Below, one piece after another: positions 17,733 through 26,102 of a stretch of 64,000 bases of DNA. Position 1 is the stretch's first letter. Each line of letters starts with the position of its first letter. The position numbers and the translations under genes are program-made. The DNA lies in contig CAKOSH010000003.1 in NCBI GenBank assembly GCA_934102215.1, positions 1 through 64,000 on the forward strand. Reading direction: 5' to 3'. Under the pieces are notes generated by a model. It worked only from the letters and a program-made list of their open reading frames with translations. It did not search any database and was not told where the DNA came from. This stretch comes from an uncultured Bacilli bacterium (lineage in GTDB: Bacteria; Bacillota_I; Bacilli_A; RF39; UBA660).

Positions 17733-17963
17733 TCATTTTTTTAAAAGCACAAACCCTCTCTTTTTATAGAATAAAGGTTTTGGTTTTACTTTATTGGCGA
17801 TAACATAATTTCTAGTATTTTCTTTAGTAAAAAGTTTTTCATAATCTCCTTTTAAAATGATATCTTCCATCTTTTTTAAAGCATCATCAGAATTTTTACC
17901 TTTTACATTTATTTCAATTTCTTTTTCTATTTTTAAACTAATTACATAATCTTTTTCTTTCAT
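17733..17963 (-). CDS. small DpnD/PcfM-like hypothetical protein
   Basis: A 76-residue basic protein. The pattern EIEINVKGKNSDDALKKMED resembles the DpnD/PcfM family of small conjugative-element proteins (beta strand, then a DDA-led helix). That match is weak. It has a good AAAGGAAAAG ribosome binding site and follows a 386-base noncoding stretch that may be its leader. Confidence 0.4.
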   Translation of the reverse strand: MKEKDYVISLKIEKEIEINVKGKNSDDALKKMEDIILKGDYEKLFTKENTRNYVIANKVKPKPLFYKKRGFVLLKK

Positions 17964-18349
17964 AATCTTTTCCTTTCTTTTTATATAATTGTTGATATTT
18001 TACCTAATACCTTCAACAAAGGATTAATACTAAACGATTGATAGTTAATCAATTCCACGAGTCTATGCTCTTCTGTGGTTCTCACAGAACTGTACCCATT
18101 ATTTGAGATTGTGGCTATACAGGAGTATCATTATACCTATTATTTATCATCGCATAAGATAGAACTACTATCTTTTTATAGTCAGATTTTAATCGTCAAG
18201 CGAATCTACTAAAGTGCTAACCGTTTCCAGTTATAATAGGAATGTATTTAGTACATGCAATTAAATTTTCAAAGATCAAGTGAGAAAAGATAAAATATAT
18301 CCCTCTCACTTGTTTGGCACTTTGAAAACGATTTTGCAACCCAAATTTT
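17964..18349 (-). other. 386-base noncoding stretch with several hairpins, possible structured RNA
   Basis: No frame of useful length is present. Stems seen: TTTTCAAAG/CTTTGAAAA (18,267-18,275 and 18,320-18,328) enclosing CAAGTGAGA/TCTCACTTG (18,277-18,285 and 18,304-18,312), and TTCTGTG/CACAGAA (18,071-18,077 and 18,083-18,089). GC content is visibly higher than in the flanks over 18,050-18,240, unusual here. This could be a structured leader or small RNA transcribed toward the 76-residue gene. I do not recognise a known RNA family. Confidence 0.4.
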
Positions 18350-18823
18350 TTATTTTTTTAAATTTTTTTGAATTTCTTCTATTGCTTTAAGAATACTTTT
18401 ACTTATTGCTTGATGAGATGTACCTTCTTCAAGTGCTATTTCTTTTAATGATTTATCTTCAAAATAATATTTAATTAATCTTCTTTTTTGAATATCATTT
18501 AAAAGCTTTATAGCATTTTTTAAGTCTTCGCTTAATAATTTGCTTTCCACTTCATCTTCTACAGATATAGTTTCAGCAACACATCTATGATAAAGTGATT
18601 CTTCATATACTTCGTTATACTCAATATATTTTCTTATCTTATGAATTTGAGATATATCCTCTAGTTCAAAACTATCAAAAGCATCATATACTTCTTTTGT
18701 AATTGATATTTCTTGTAGAACATTCCTACTATCTTTGAATTTTAATATATAGCTATTATTTTCTTTTACTTCTAAAGTATAAGGATTATACTTATCCTTA
18801 TTTCTAGTTTCATGTTTATTCAT
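18350..18823 (-). CDS. small sigma-70-like regulatory factor (region 4 HTH)
   Basis: A 157-residue protein. The C-terminal 60 residues hold a sigma-70 region 4-type helix-turn-helix: IQKRRLIKYYFEDKSLKEIA followed by EEGTSHQAISKSILKAI. The N-terminal part is not a full region 2. Known: such short sigma-like proteins regulate transcription in Tn916-type elements and phages. Its ribosome binding site AAGGAG is buried in a 16-bp hairpin with the end of an upstream leader frame, so translation is likely controlled by that leader. Confidence 0.7.
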   Translation of the reverse strand: MNKHETRNKDKYNPYTLEVKENNSYILKFKDSRNVLQEISITKEVYDAFDSFELEDISQIHKIRKYIEYNEVYEESLYHRCVAETISVEDEVESKLLSEDLKNAIKLLNDIQKRRLIKYYFEDKSLKEIALEEGTSHQAISKSILKAIEEIQKNLKK

Positions 18824-18829
18824 TTTTTT

Positions 18830-18867
18830 CTCCTTATCAACTTAATTTTTTTAAATTGATAAAGGAG
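18830..18867 (-). promoter_or_regulatory. hairpin hiding the sigma-factor ribosome binding site
   Basis: CTCCTTATCAACTTAA (18,830-18,845) pairs with TTAAATTGATAAAGGAG (18,851-18,867) with one bulged base. On the minus-strand transcript the downstream arm contains AAGGAG of the gene starting at 18,823; the upstream arm contains CUCCUUU and is formed by the last codons of the 54-residue leader. Ribosomes finishing the leader would open the stem. Confidence 0.65.
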
Positions 18868-19015
18868 GTCCACGAATAAATAAGTAAACTTTTATTAAAC
18901 AAAAAAAGGTGTCAAAAATATCCCTATTCAGAATATCTTTGGCACCCTCATCAATTATATAAGTCCAGGCAACATTGTAAACTTTACGGCATTTTATCCC
19001 CATAAGCATCACCAT
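18851..19015 (-). CDS. 54-residue leader peptide of the sigma-like gene
   Basis: A frame from ATG at 19,015 to TAA at 18,851 (too short for most gene finders) reads MVMLMGIKCRKVYNVAWTYI and then continues to FIRGPPLSI. It contains an intrinsic terminator in its middle and its last codons make the anti-Shine-Dalgarno arm of the hairpin in front of the sigma-like gene. The arrangement resembles translational or transcriptional attenuators of resistance and conjugation genes. No strong ribosome binding site is seen before it, so real translation is uncertain. Confidence 0.4.
   Translation of the reverse strand: MVMLMGIKCRKVYNVAWTYIIDEGAKDILNRDIFDTFFCLIKVYLFIRGPPLSI
18901..18946 (-). terminator. 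intrinsic terminator inside the leader
   Basis: GGTGTCAAAAATAT (18,908-18,921) and ATATCTTTGGCACC (18,933-18,946) form a long stem; on the minus strand seven U residues follow. It stands between the presumed promoter (about 19.1-19.25 kb) and the sigma-like gene, so that gene can be read only when this stem is bypassed. Confidence 0.75.
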
Positions 19016-19290
19016 AGCAATGTTAAATACTGCTAATGTAATTAGTGATACTGCTTATGCTAATTACAAATTATAAACAATAATACTTAACTCAATGAGG
19101 ATAAAATTATACTTTTCCATGATGCATTACTGAGTATAACTTTCATTGCTTCCTTTTTTCTACATATTTTTTTCACTTCCTAAAAAATAAAACAGTAACA
19201 ACAAAACAAGTCATTACTGCTTTAAAAATATTACTAACATCTGTTAGCTTACTACAATCTAATTATAACATTTATTTTTTTGAAAGAAAA
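19016..19290 (-). other. promoter/leader region of the sigma-like gene, no further gene seen
   Basis: This AT-rich stretch upstream of the leader frame has no long frame. A very short one (ATG at about 19,151, M-K-V-I-L-S-N..., 18 codons) stands behind AAAGGAAG and could be another leader peptide. The promoter of the attenuated transcript should lie in the upper half, but no hexamer pair stands out. Confidence 0.3.
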
Positions 19291-19309
19291 GAACCACATC
19301 ATGTGATTC
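19291..19309 (-). terminator. intrinsic terminator after the 365-residue gene
   Basis: GAACCACAT and ATGTGATTC are adjacent arms (19,291-19,309); on the minus strand UUUUC follows. It overlaps the stop codon. Confidence 0.6.
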
Positions 19310-20406
19310 TAAATATTTTTAATTGCATTTTCTAGTAAATTAATGAAACATTTAATGTCATCTCTTTCTAGTGATACATTAAAAAATTCTGTTGATCTAT
19401 CAAAATGAAATTCTATTTCAACTAATTCATAGTTAAATCTATCTTTCCAAAATAAAAACTTAACAGCTGAATCTAAGAAATCAATTTTCTCAAATGTTTC
19501 TTTTTTATCTTCTTTAGAATGATAACATTTTTTAAATCTGTCCAATAATTTATTAAATTCAGTTTCTGTCATCATAAAATTATCTATTTTAGAAGAAAAT
19601 GATGGATTTTGAATTCCAAACTCAATTGTGTATTTATCATTCTCTTTATTGAAAATATTGAATAGTAGTGTGCTACCATTCTCCCCTATATAATAATTAT
19701 CTCTATAATTAAAACTAAATCTTGTATTCCAATTTAAACTGTAATAATCTGATAAACACCACTCTACTTGTGTTGCATAGAAATCATAATTCTTTTTTTC
19801 TATTTCATTTATAGGAATAAAACAATTATAAATATTGTTCTTTCTTAAATAACAAATTTTAGTAAATATTTTTTCAATTTCATATATATCTTCATCATTA
19901 TTGAAATCATAATTAGATAAATCTTTTTTTAACTTCTTAGTATAAATATTATCCTCATATAATTTAGAAAATAATAATACATTACTATAGAAATTATAAA
20001 GATACATTCTAATGAATCCAACACTATACTTTTCTATTGATTCCATTTGATGGTTTGAAGTATTCATATCTTCTTTGCATAAAAGTATTTTTGAGTACTT
20101 ATTTGTTAAACTTTCTTCAATAGTTAAAAGTTGTTCAACATTATCAATATAGTAATTATTTCTAATATGACTAATATATTTATCAAGATTTTCAAGAAAT
20201 CTTTCTTCCGTTGTTATTTCATTTTTTCCAAATTTTAACTTACTTGCTTTTACCTTTCCTTTTTTTATTTTTACTACTAATGAATGTAATTCTTTTGTAC
20301 TAAGTAATTTTAATAACTCACCACTGTTTAAATATACATCACTTACTGCATACTGCTTCATTCTCTTTGTTTGTTCCGTATCTGGAACAATCCATTCTTT
20401 TTCCAT
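19309..20406 (-). CDS. unknown 365-residue element protein
   Basis: A soluble, Lys/Asn/Tyr-rich protein that I do not recognise. It has no membrane segment, nucleotide-binding motif or metal cluster. It has a clean AAGGAGAAC ribosome binding site and its own terminator, and is transcribed away from the tandem-HTH regulator, with which it shares a 123-base divergent promoter region. This regulator/effector pairing next to a defence island is compatible with an abortive-infection effector, but nothing in the sequence proves it. Confidence 0.55.
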   Translation of the reverse strand: MEKEWIVPDTEQTKRMKQYAVSDVYLNSGELLKLLSTKELHSLVVKIKKGKVKASKLKFGKNEITTEERFLENLDKYISHIRNNYYIDNVEQLLTIEESLTNKYSKILLCKEDMNTSNHQMESIEKYSVGFIRMYLYNFYSNVLLFSKLYEDNIYTKKLKKDLSNYDFNNDEDIYEIEKIFTKICYLRKNNIYNCFIPINEIEKKNYDFYATQVEWCLSDYYSLNWNTRFSFNYRDNYYIGENGSTLLFNIFNKENDKYTIEFGIQNPSFSSKIDNFMMTETEFNKLLDRFKKCYHSKEDKKETFEKIDFLDSAVKFLFWKDRFNYELVEIEFHFDRSTEFFNVSLERDDIKCFINLLENAIKNI

Positions 20407-20529
20407 TCCGTTCTCCTTATTAAAAATATTTTGTACTGCTATATCTATTATATCATATTTTTAGTCTATTTCCCCAAGTTTTATGAATATACCCCAATTT
20501 AATGGGAAAATTATATTAGGTGAATTTAT

Positions 20530-20967
20530 ATGATGGTGAAAAGACTTAGGGAAACTAGGGAAAATTTAGATTTAAAACAAGTTGATTTAACTGATTTATT
20601 TGGTGTAACATACTCTACTATATCAGGATGGGAAACTGGTAAAGATACTATTCCATTAAAGCAATTAATTAAGTATGCAAATAAATATAGTTTTAGTTTA
20701 GATTATCTATTAGGGTTAACAAATAATAATATTGAATATGATGACCTAGTTATAGATTTAAATGTTCTTGCTACTAATTTAAAGAGATTGAGAAAACAAT
20801 ATGGAAAAACACAACAACAAATAGCTGATATAATAAATACAAGTCAATCAAGTTATGCTCATTATGAAAATGCTAGAAATTTAATGCCATTAAACTTTTT
20901 ATATAATTTGAGTAAAATATATAAAGATATATCTATAGATAAAATATTAGGAAGAAAAAAGAAGTAG
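20530..20967 (+). CDS. tandem XRE-family helix-turn-helix regulator
   Basis: A 145-residue protein with two Cro/C1-type HTH domains: residues about 4-58 (LRETRENLDLKQVDLTDLFG, then YSTISGWETGKD) and about 84-140 (LRKQYGKTQQQIADIINTSQ, then SSYAHYENAR). Double-HTH proteins of this kind act as master repressors of integrative elements. It is one of only two element genes on the plus strand and is divergent from the 365-residue gene. It probably represses its own promoter and may control the element; the operators are not proven. Confidence 0.88.
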   Translation: MMVKRLRETRENLDLKQVDLTDLFGVTYSTISGWETGKDTIPLKQLIKYANKYSFSLDYLLGLTNNNIEYDDLVIDLNVLATNLKRLRKQYGKTQQQIADIINTSQSSYAHYENARNLMPLNFLYNLSKIYKDISIDKILGRKKK

Positions 20968-20999
20968 ATCATTTATTAACATATACTACTTCTTTTTTT
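20961..20999 (+). terminator. intrinsic terminator after the tandem-HTH gene
   Basis: GAAGTAG (20,961-20,967) pairs with CTACTTC (20,986-20,992), followed by seven T on the plus strand. It also overlaps the stop codon. Confidence 0.75.
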
Positions 21000-21041
21000 A
21001 TACATTTAATAGATAAATAATTTTTTGTACAGCAAATTATA

Positions 21042-24000
21042 TTATTCTATTTTAGTTCCAATGTCTGATCTTACAGTATTCTCTATTAATTTGATTTCTT
21101 TTTCTGTCAAATTATATTTTTTATATAGCATAGAATCATTGTACATAATGTTATCAAAATTTTGAATTGGAATAAACTCATAACATTTTGCTGTAGTATC
21201 CTGTGATACTTTTTTTAGAGAAAGCAAGAAATGAAAAAATTTTGTATTTATATATGATGAAACACTTTTACATTGTAATTCATTTTTAAATGGCCCACAT
21301 ACAATATATGTTCCAGAGCAACATGAATTTGGTCCTGCAATAATTGGTTTAACTACATCAACTTTTGCATTTCCGGAACCTATTGATCTTGGAATATATA
21401 ATTTCCATGAATTTACTATATTCATATTTTTTGTGATTTCTTTTTTTGAAATCCAACCTTTATCCTTCAAAACATAAGCAAAAATATCATCCGAATTTTG
21501 TTTCTGTTTGTTAAAACTTGAAAAAGTTGAAACAGTTATGAATGGCCACAATTTTCCTATTAAATTACTAAATGATTCTTCTTTTTGTGATTTAACCTTA
21601 TTTAAAATTGAAATTGCATCGTTATTTCTTATAATTGTTTCACAATCCTTCTCTAGCAAATATCTATCATTTGATGATTCTATTCCATTTTCTGTATGAG
21701 TATTAAATTTACATTTTCCGGAATATTCATTTGAATATAGAAAATAACAAACTCCACCCTTAATTTGAACATTATTGAAACAATTTAAAGCATTTGGAAA
21801 ATCGTGCATATTTAATATATGATTACCTTCAATAAATTTTTTTCTAAAATCATCTAAAACAGCAAATCCTCCAGCAAACCATCTAGAAGGCATAATCATA
21901 GAGATAAATGAAGGATTGCACTTAATAGCTAAATCAACAAATTTATTATAAAGTGGTGTTCCTTGAGCTTGTCCACCACCTGTTGCATTTTGATATGGCG
22001 GATTCCCAACGATTGCATTAAATTTCATTTTAGATAACTCCTTTCTACCCCAATATTTTGGATCAATAATTTTATTTGCGAAATTTTCAACCGAAGTATT
22101 TAATTCTTCAAGAATTGACTCACAACAATTTACATTAAGTTCAAAATCATTGAAACCTGATAATGTTCTTTTAGTAATTGATTTACCCATTTTTGTCTTA
22201 GTTACAACATAAATATTTTCTTTTAATGTTTCTTCCCATAATGCTTTTTCTAATTCTTCATCTAATTTTTTAGCATCAGTATCTAAACATCTTTGTCTAA
22301 AAATGCTATAGGATACATACAAAGGATATAAACCAGATTTAGAATTTATTTCTAAAACTTTTGATGATTTATTATTTAAAACATCCGTAGTAACTTCGCC
22401 ATTTAATATTAACCTAGGCTCTTCAATAGTAACAATATATTTTTCATCATAGAAATTGTAACCGCCAATAGTATCTCCCATGTGCATATTAACTGTTCTC
22501 CAAGGTGTTAATACAGTTTCTTTATCTGGGTTTTTAAATGTTGAAAATAAATTTGCAATTTCTTTTGTTCTTTCTGTAGGATTTAATGTATCAGCATATT
22601 TAGTTATATTTCTAATTCTATTTCCTGCTTCAACAAATATTTCCGAATCATAGTATTTTGAAAATTGTTTAAACATTTCTTTTGTTACACCTTTAGGCAT
22701 AAATTCTTCCCATGATTTATCATCAATTATTTCGGTAAAATTATTAACTGTAACATCTTGTTCATCTGTAAGTTCAGCACCATATACCATTAATGGAATT
22801 CTAATTGATATACCTCTTAAAATTGATATAGCTTTTGATCTTTGGTCTTTTTGCTCTTTCTTCTTTTGTTGAAGTTCTATGTCTTCCTTAGTTAATTGTT
22901 CCTTAGGTTTCTTATTAATTTGTTCCAGTTTTTCCCATTCCTCATCCGTAAATCCTTGTCTATTGATATCAAGTTCATTTACCTTTTTTGATTGTTTGCT
23001 TACACCTATTATCTTTTTTAACTTATCAAATTCTTCAAGCTCAAGACCATCTAATTTTAATAATTTATCATTATAAATTCTAGTATCATCAAAGCCATTT
23101 TGTACAACTCTATCAGCATAAGCCTTTTTTAAAGTCCTTAACATTGTATCAACATTATAAGGAATCATACGAGAACCATCTACTGCAATAACTGGGCAAA
23201 AATTTAGTAAATCCCCCATTTTAGTTTTAGATTCAACTGAGCCAGGTTTACATGACAACTGACCAGCTTCTGCGATCATTTTTAAGGTTCTATCTGGTGC
23301 AAAATCAAATACATAACATTTATCCTTCATCTTACCACCAATATTTGCTGGAGTTTGAACTCTAAATATAGTTTGTAGATAACTTGATGCTGATGTTGAA
23401 TTGCCACCATTTAGCATAAATACTGCAGACCAAGCTGGAATACTTACTCCAGTTGTCAATCTACCACAAGAAAGCGTAATAGTATATGTTTCTTCTGGAT
23501 GATCAGTTATAGCAGAATCTACTAATTGTTTTGATTTTTGAGTATCTTCTTCATCACCATCACCTGCTACATTTACGATCTTAAACACACCAGAACCAAA
23601 TACAGAATGTTCTTTAAGCAGTTTACTTAATGCTTTTGCTTCTTTTACACCTGGTATCATCCATAAAGAATGTCTGAAATATTGTCTATATTTTTCTTTA
23701 GAATATGGATAATTAGTAGTATTATTATCTAAAACTAATAAATTCAAGAATTTTCTTACATCACTCTCATGTACAAAATCACCTTTTTTAACTCCTTCAG
23801 GCATTACTTTTCTATCAGTTTCAGTAATACCAGTCCATGTTCTAAAGAATTCTCTAAAGTTAAATGATTTATCTCCCACATCAATATAATTACCAAATTG
23901 CTTATTTAAATCATAAGTCAAAATGTTCATTTGAGGTAAATCTTCATAAGGATTATAATCACCATCGTGGTTTACTTCCCATTCACGCTTTGCTGATTGC

Positions 24001-25013
24001 TCCATTACATAATCCCATGTATAGATTTCTTTTTCTTCATAATCTGAAAGTAAATTAAAAGGAGTTCCAGATAATTCAAGAAGTTTTGTAGGATGATTAT
24101 CATTTATTTTTATAACACCCTCAATAGTTCTTTCTCCTCTATTTGTTTTTGTACCTTCATGTGCTTCATCTATAACGACAAAATCCCATTGAGTATTAAA
24201 AACTAACTCATTTTTTTGGAATGTTCCTCCTACTTCGGATGAACCTCTTAAATCTTGAATAGAGGCAAAATATACAAATTTATCATTATTTCTAATTAGT
24301 GTTTCAATTCGTTCTCCTCTATTTTTAGAACCATATTTATATGATTTATCATTTGAAAATATTTTATTAAAATCTTCAAACCAACCATCGTCTACTACAG
24401 GTCTATGAGTTAAAATTATAGTTTTGCTATATTGTTTTCTCCTTACAATTTCTAATGCACATATAGTTTTCCCAAATCTCATTTTTGCATTCCAAAGCAT
24501 TCTGTCGCTCGTTTCAAAGTTTTTAATTGTCTTTTTAACAGCTTCTTCTTGTTCTGGTCTCAAAATAATAGGATTATTATCATGAGATATATCAGATGAA
24601 CTTAGAGAGTATTTCCCTTCTTTTACTGCATTAATTGCTTTTATCGCAGTTTCTAAATCAATTTCAAACCATTCATTTCTATTATTTTTATTCAAGAATT
24701 TCTTTTCAATACCTGACCTTTTTAATAAATCATGCACCTTATAATCTCTAAATGCTTTACCATTGTTCGTTATAGCAATAGTTGTATACAATAGTTCATA
24801 ATGAATGCCCGCTGTCCTTGTATATTGATCAATCCTTTTTCTTGCAGATTGATTTAAAATATCACAATTGTCTTTTAATTCACCAACATTGTTTTCATAA
24901 TGAATAGTTGCATCACCGATTTTTACAATACCCTTATGATCATTATCATTGATTCTAAACACATAAATTAATTTATATCCAAATGTAGATTCAAATACAT
25001 TACCATTATCCAT
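21042..25013 (-). CDS. GIY-YIG / DEAD-helicase / Eco57I-type restriction protein
   Basis: A 1,323-residue protein. Residues about 5-110 look like a GIY-YIG-type nuclease domain (LIYVFRIN, IVKIGDAT, later AFRDYKVHDLL). Then an SF2 helicase: AKMRFGKT (Walker A, near 178), VVIDEAHEG (DEAH-type, near 280) and a C-terminal lobe with LQTIFRVQTPAN. Near residue 1,000 is IVGNPPYQ, the N6-adenine methylase motif IV in an Eco57I-type region with IMPSRWFAGG. The ATG at 25,013 follows AGGAGGGA; a TTG six codons upstream lies in that site. It overlaps the end of the partner gene. It is probably the restriction and motor subunit of a type I/III-like system. Confidence 0.8.
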   Translation of the reverse strand: MDNGNVFESTFGYKLIYVFRINDNDHKGIVKIGDATIHYENNVGELKDNCDILNQSARKRIDQYTRTAGIHYELLYTTIAITNNGKAFRDYKVHDLLKRSGIEKKFLNKNNRNEWFEIDLETAIKAINAVKEGKYSLSSSDISHDNNPIILRPEQEEAVKKTIKNFETSDRMLWNAKMRFGKTICALEIVRRKQYSKTIILTHRPVVDDGWFEDFNKIFSNDKSYKYGSKNRGERIETLIRNNDKFVYFASIQDLRGSSEVGGTFQKNELVFNTQWDFVVIDEAHEGTKTNRGERTIEGVIKINDNHPTKLLELSGTPFNLLSDYEEKEIYTWDYVMEQSAKREWEVNHDGDYNPYEDLPQMNILTYDLNKQFGNYIDVGDKSFNFREFFRTWTGITETDRKVMPEGVKKGDFVHESDVRKFLNLLVLDNNTTNYPYSKEKYRQYFRHSLWMIPGVKEAKALSKLLKEHSVFGSGVFKIVNVAGDGDEEDTQKSKQLVDSAITDHPEETYTITLSCGRLTTGVSIPAWSAVFMLNGGNSTSASSYLQTIFRVQTPANIGGKMKDKCYVFDFAPDRTLKMIAEAGQLSCKPGSVESKTKMGDLLNFCPVIAVDGSRMIPYNVDTMLRTLKKAYADRVVQNGFDDTRIYNDKLLKLDGLELEEFDKLKKIIGVSKQSKKVNELDINRQGFTDEEWEKLEQINKKPKEQLTKEDIELQQKKKEQKDQRSKAISILRGISIRIPLMVYGAELTDEQDVTVNNFTEIIDDKSWEEFMPKGVTKEMFKQFSKYYDSEIFVEAGNRIRNITKYADTLNPTERTKEIANLFSTFKNPDKETVLTPWRTVNMHMGDTIGGYNFYDEKYIVTIEEPRLILNGEVTTDVLNNKSSKVLEINSKSGLYPLYVSYSIFRQRCLDTDAKKLDEELEKALWEETLKENIYVVTKTKMGKSITKRTLSGFNDFELNVNCCESILEELNTSVENFANKIIDPKYWGRKELSKMKFNAIVGNPPYQNATGGGQAQGTPLYNKFVDLAIKCNPSFISMIMPSRWFAGGFAVLDDFRKKFIEGNHILNMHDFPNALNCFNNVQIKGGVCYFLYSNEYSGKCKFNTHTENGIESSNDRYLLEKDCETIIRNNDAISILNKVKSQKEESFSNLIGKLWPFITVSTFSSFNKQKQNSDDIFAYVLKDKGWISKKEITKNMNIVNSWKLYIPRSIGSGNAKVDVVKPIIAGPNSCCSGTYIVCGPFKNELQCKSVSSYINTKFFHFLLSLKKVSQDTTAKCYEFIPIQNFDNIMYNDSMLYKKYNLTEKEIKLIENTVRSDIGTKIE

Positions 25014-25998
25014 TTTTACTTCCCTCCTCAATTAATTTATAAAACAATTTTGTTCTATTAGTATTCCAATTCATTATCTTACTATATATTCCATTATGCT
25101 TTTTATAATTAGATTTTTTACAACCATAACACTCCACCTTTTGTGTTTCTTCCTCACCAAACAAATTAAGTTGTGAAAACATAACTTCTTCGTTTTTGCA
25201 GCTGTTTGGTATAACAAATTTTATACCGTCCATTTGCCATAAATTCCATGAAATAATGTATGCGATTTCTTTTTGCTGATCTATGGATGGCTTCTTATTG
25301 AATTTATGTATATAATTATCTATAAATGTATATAACAAATTCTCTCTTGCTAGTAATAAGTTATCTCCTTGCCATTCAAACCCATAAATACTTTTATATG
25401 CTTTAATTACCCAAGAATACCATTCATCTTCTATTTCTATATTTTCATTAATTATTCTTAGTTTTCTATCCAACAAACCAATTCTATCATTAACATTAAT
25501 TGACCTTCCAGAAACAGTATCATATCTACTTACCAAATAAGGTGCTTCACCACATGAAACTTCTAATCTTAATTCATCAACATAATTTTCCCAAGTTTTA
25601 TCATTAATAAATTTTATTTTATTATTATTTGTTGTCCATGAATTATCTTTATTTATTTTATTAAAAACATCTTTATAGCCAAACCATGCTTCATCAACTA
25701 AATTATTTTGACAATTACAAATCCATGATGGTGTAAATACTTCAGCCTTATTTCTTATTCTATCATTTTGTTCATCTTTTGATTTTTTAACCCTAGGTCT
25801 AATTACCTCACCATTCAATCCTGTTATTAAATAATCATATATTTGCGAATCAAAAGAATAACTCAATCCTTTCTTTTCATAATTATTTGTTGCCCATATG
25901 ATATTTTTCTTAGAGGTATTATCTTTTAAAAGTAAATTCAATATAATTGGATCTAACTCATATATTTTATTTTCTTTTACATCAATTTTCTCAATCAT
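25006..25998 (-). CDS. methylase-like subunit of the restriction system
   Basis: A 330-residue protein. AEVFTPSWICNCQNNLVDEA (residues about 88-107) and LEVSCGEAPYLVSRYD (near 145) look like the start of an N6-adenine methyltransferase: the second resembles the SAM-binding motif I. No NPPY motif IV is present here; it is instead in the next gene. Four cysteines near the end (CYGCKK and others) may bind zinc. It has a perfect AGGAGG site and overlaps the helicase gene by eight bases, so the two products are made in equal amounts. It is inferred to be the modification half of the system. Confidence 0.7.
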   Translation of the reverse strand: MIEKIDVKENKIYELDPIILNLLLKDNTSKKNIIWATNNYEKKGLSYSFDSQIYDYLITGLNGEVIRPRVKKSKDEQNDRIRNKAEVFTPSWICNCQNNLVDEAWFGYKDVFNKINKDNSWTTNNNKIKFINDKTWENYVDELRLEVSCGEAPYLVSRYDTVSGRSINVNDRIGLLDRKLRIINENIEIEDEWYSWVIKAYKSIYGFEWQGDNLLLARENLLYTFIDNYIHKFNKKPSIDQQKEIAYIISWNLWQMDGIKFVIPNSCKNEEVMFSQLNLFGEEETQKVECYGCKKSNYKKHNGIYSKIMNWNTNRTKLFYKLIEEGSKNG

Positions 25999-26033
25999 AT
26001 AATACCTCCTATTAGATTTTTGCTTTATACATT

Positions 26034-26070
26034 AATTATACCATAAAAAGTGTAAATTTACATTAGAAAC
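26034..26070 (-). promoter_or_regulatory. 37-bp promoter repeat, copy 1 (upstream of the methylase operon)
   Basis: Identical to the copy at 30,372-30,408 except for one base. It contains the palindrome TGTAAATTTACA and, on the minus strand, a TATAAT -10 box. Both copies stand directly in front of an operon start, so the palindrome is a likely operator overlapping the -35 region and shared by two defence operons. Confidence 0.7.
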
Positions 26071-26074
26071 AAAA

Positions 26075-26100
26075 GAAAAAGCCCAGATATGACCTGAACT
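26075..26100 (-). terminator. intrinsic terminator after the DUF262 gene
   Basis: AGCCCAG (26,080-26,086) and CTGAACT (26,094-26,100) pair with two G-U pairs; UUUUUC follows on the minus strand. It ends the macro/HEPN-CBS/DUF262 operon. Confidence 0.6.
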
Positions 26101-26102
26101 TA

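Noticed and set aside
17964..18349. A tRNA or rRNA fragment
   Set aside because: No cloverleaf, no conserved rRNA core; the stems do not fit.
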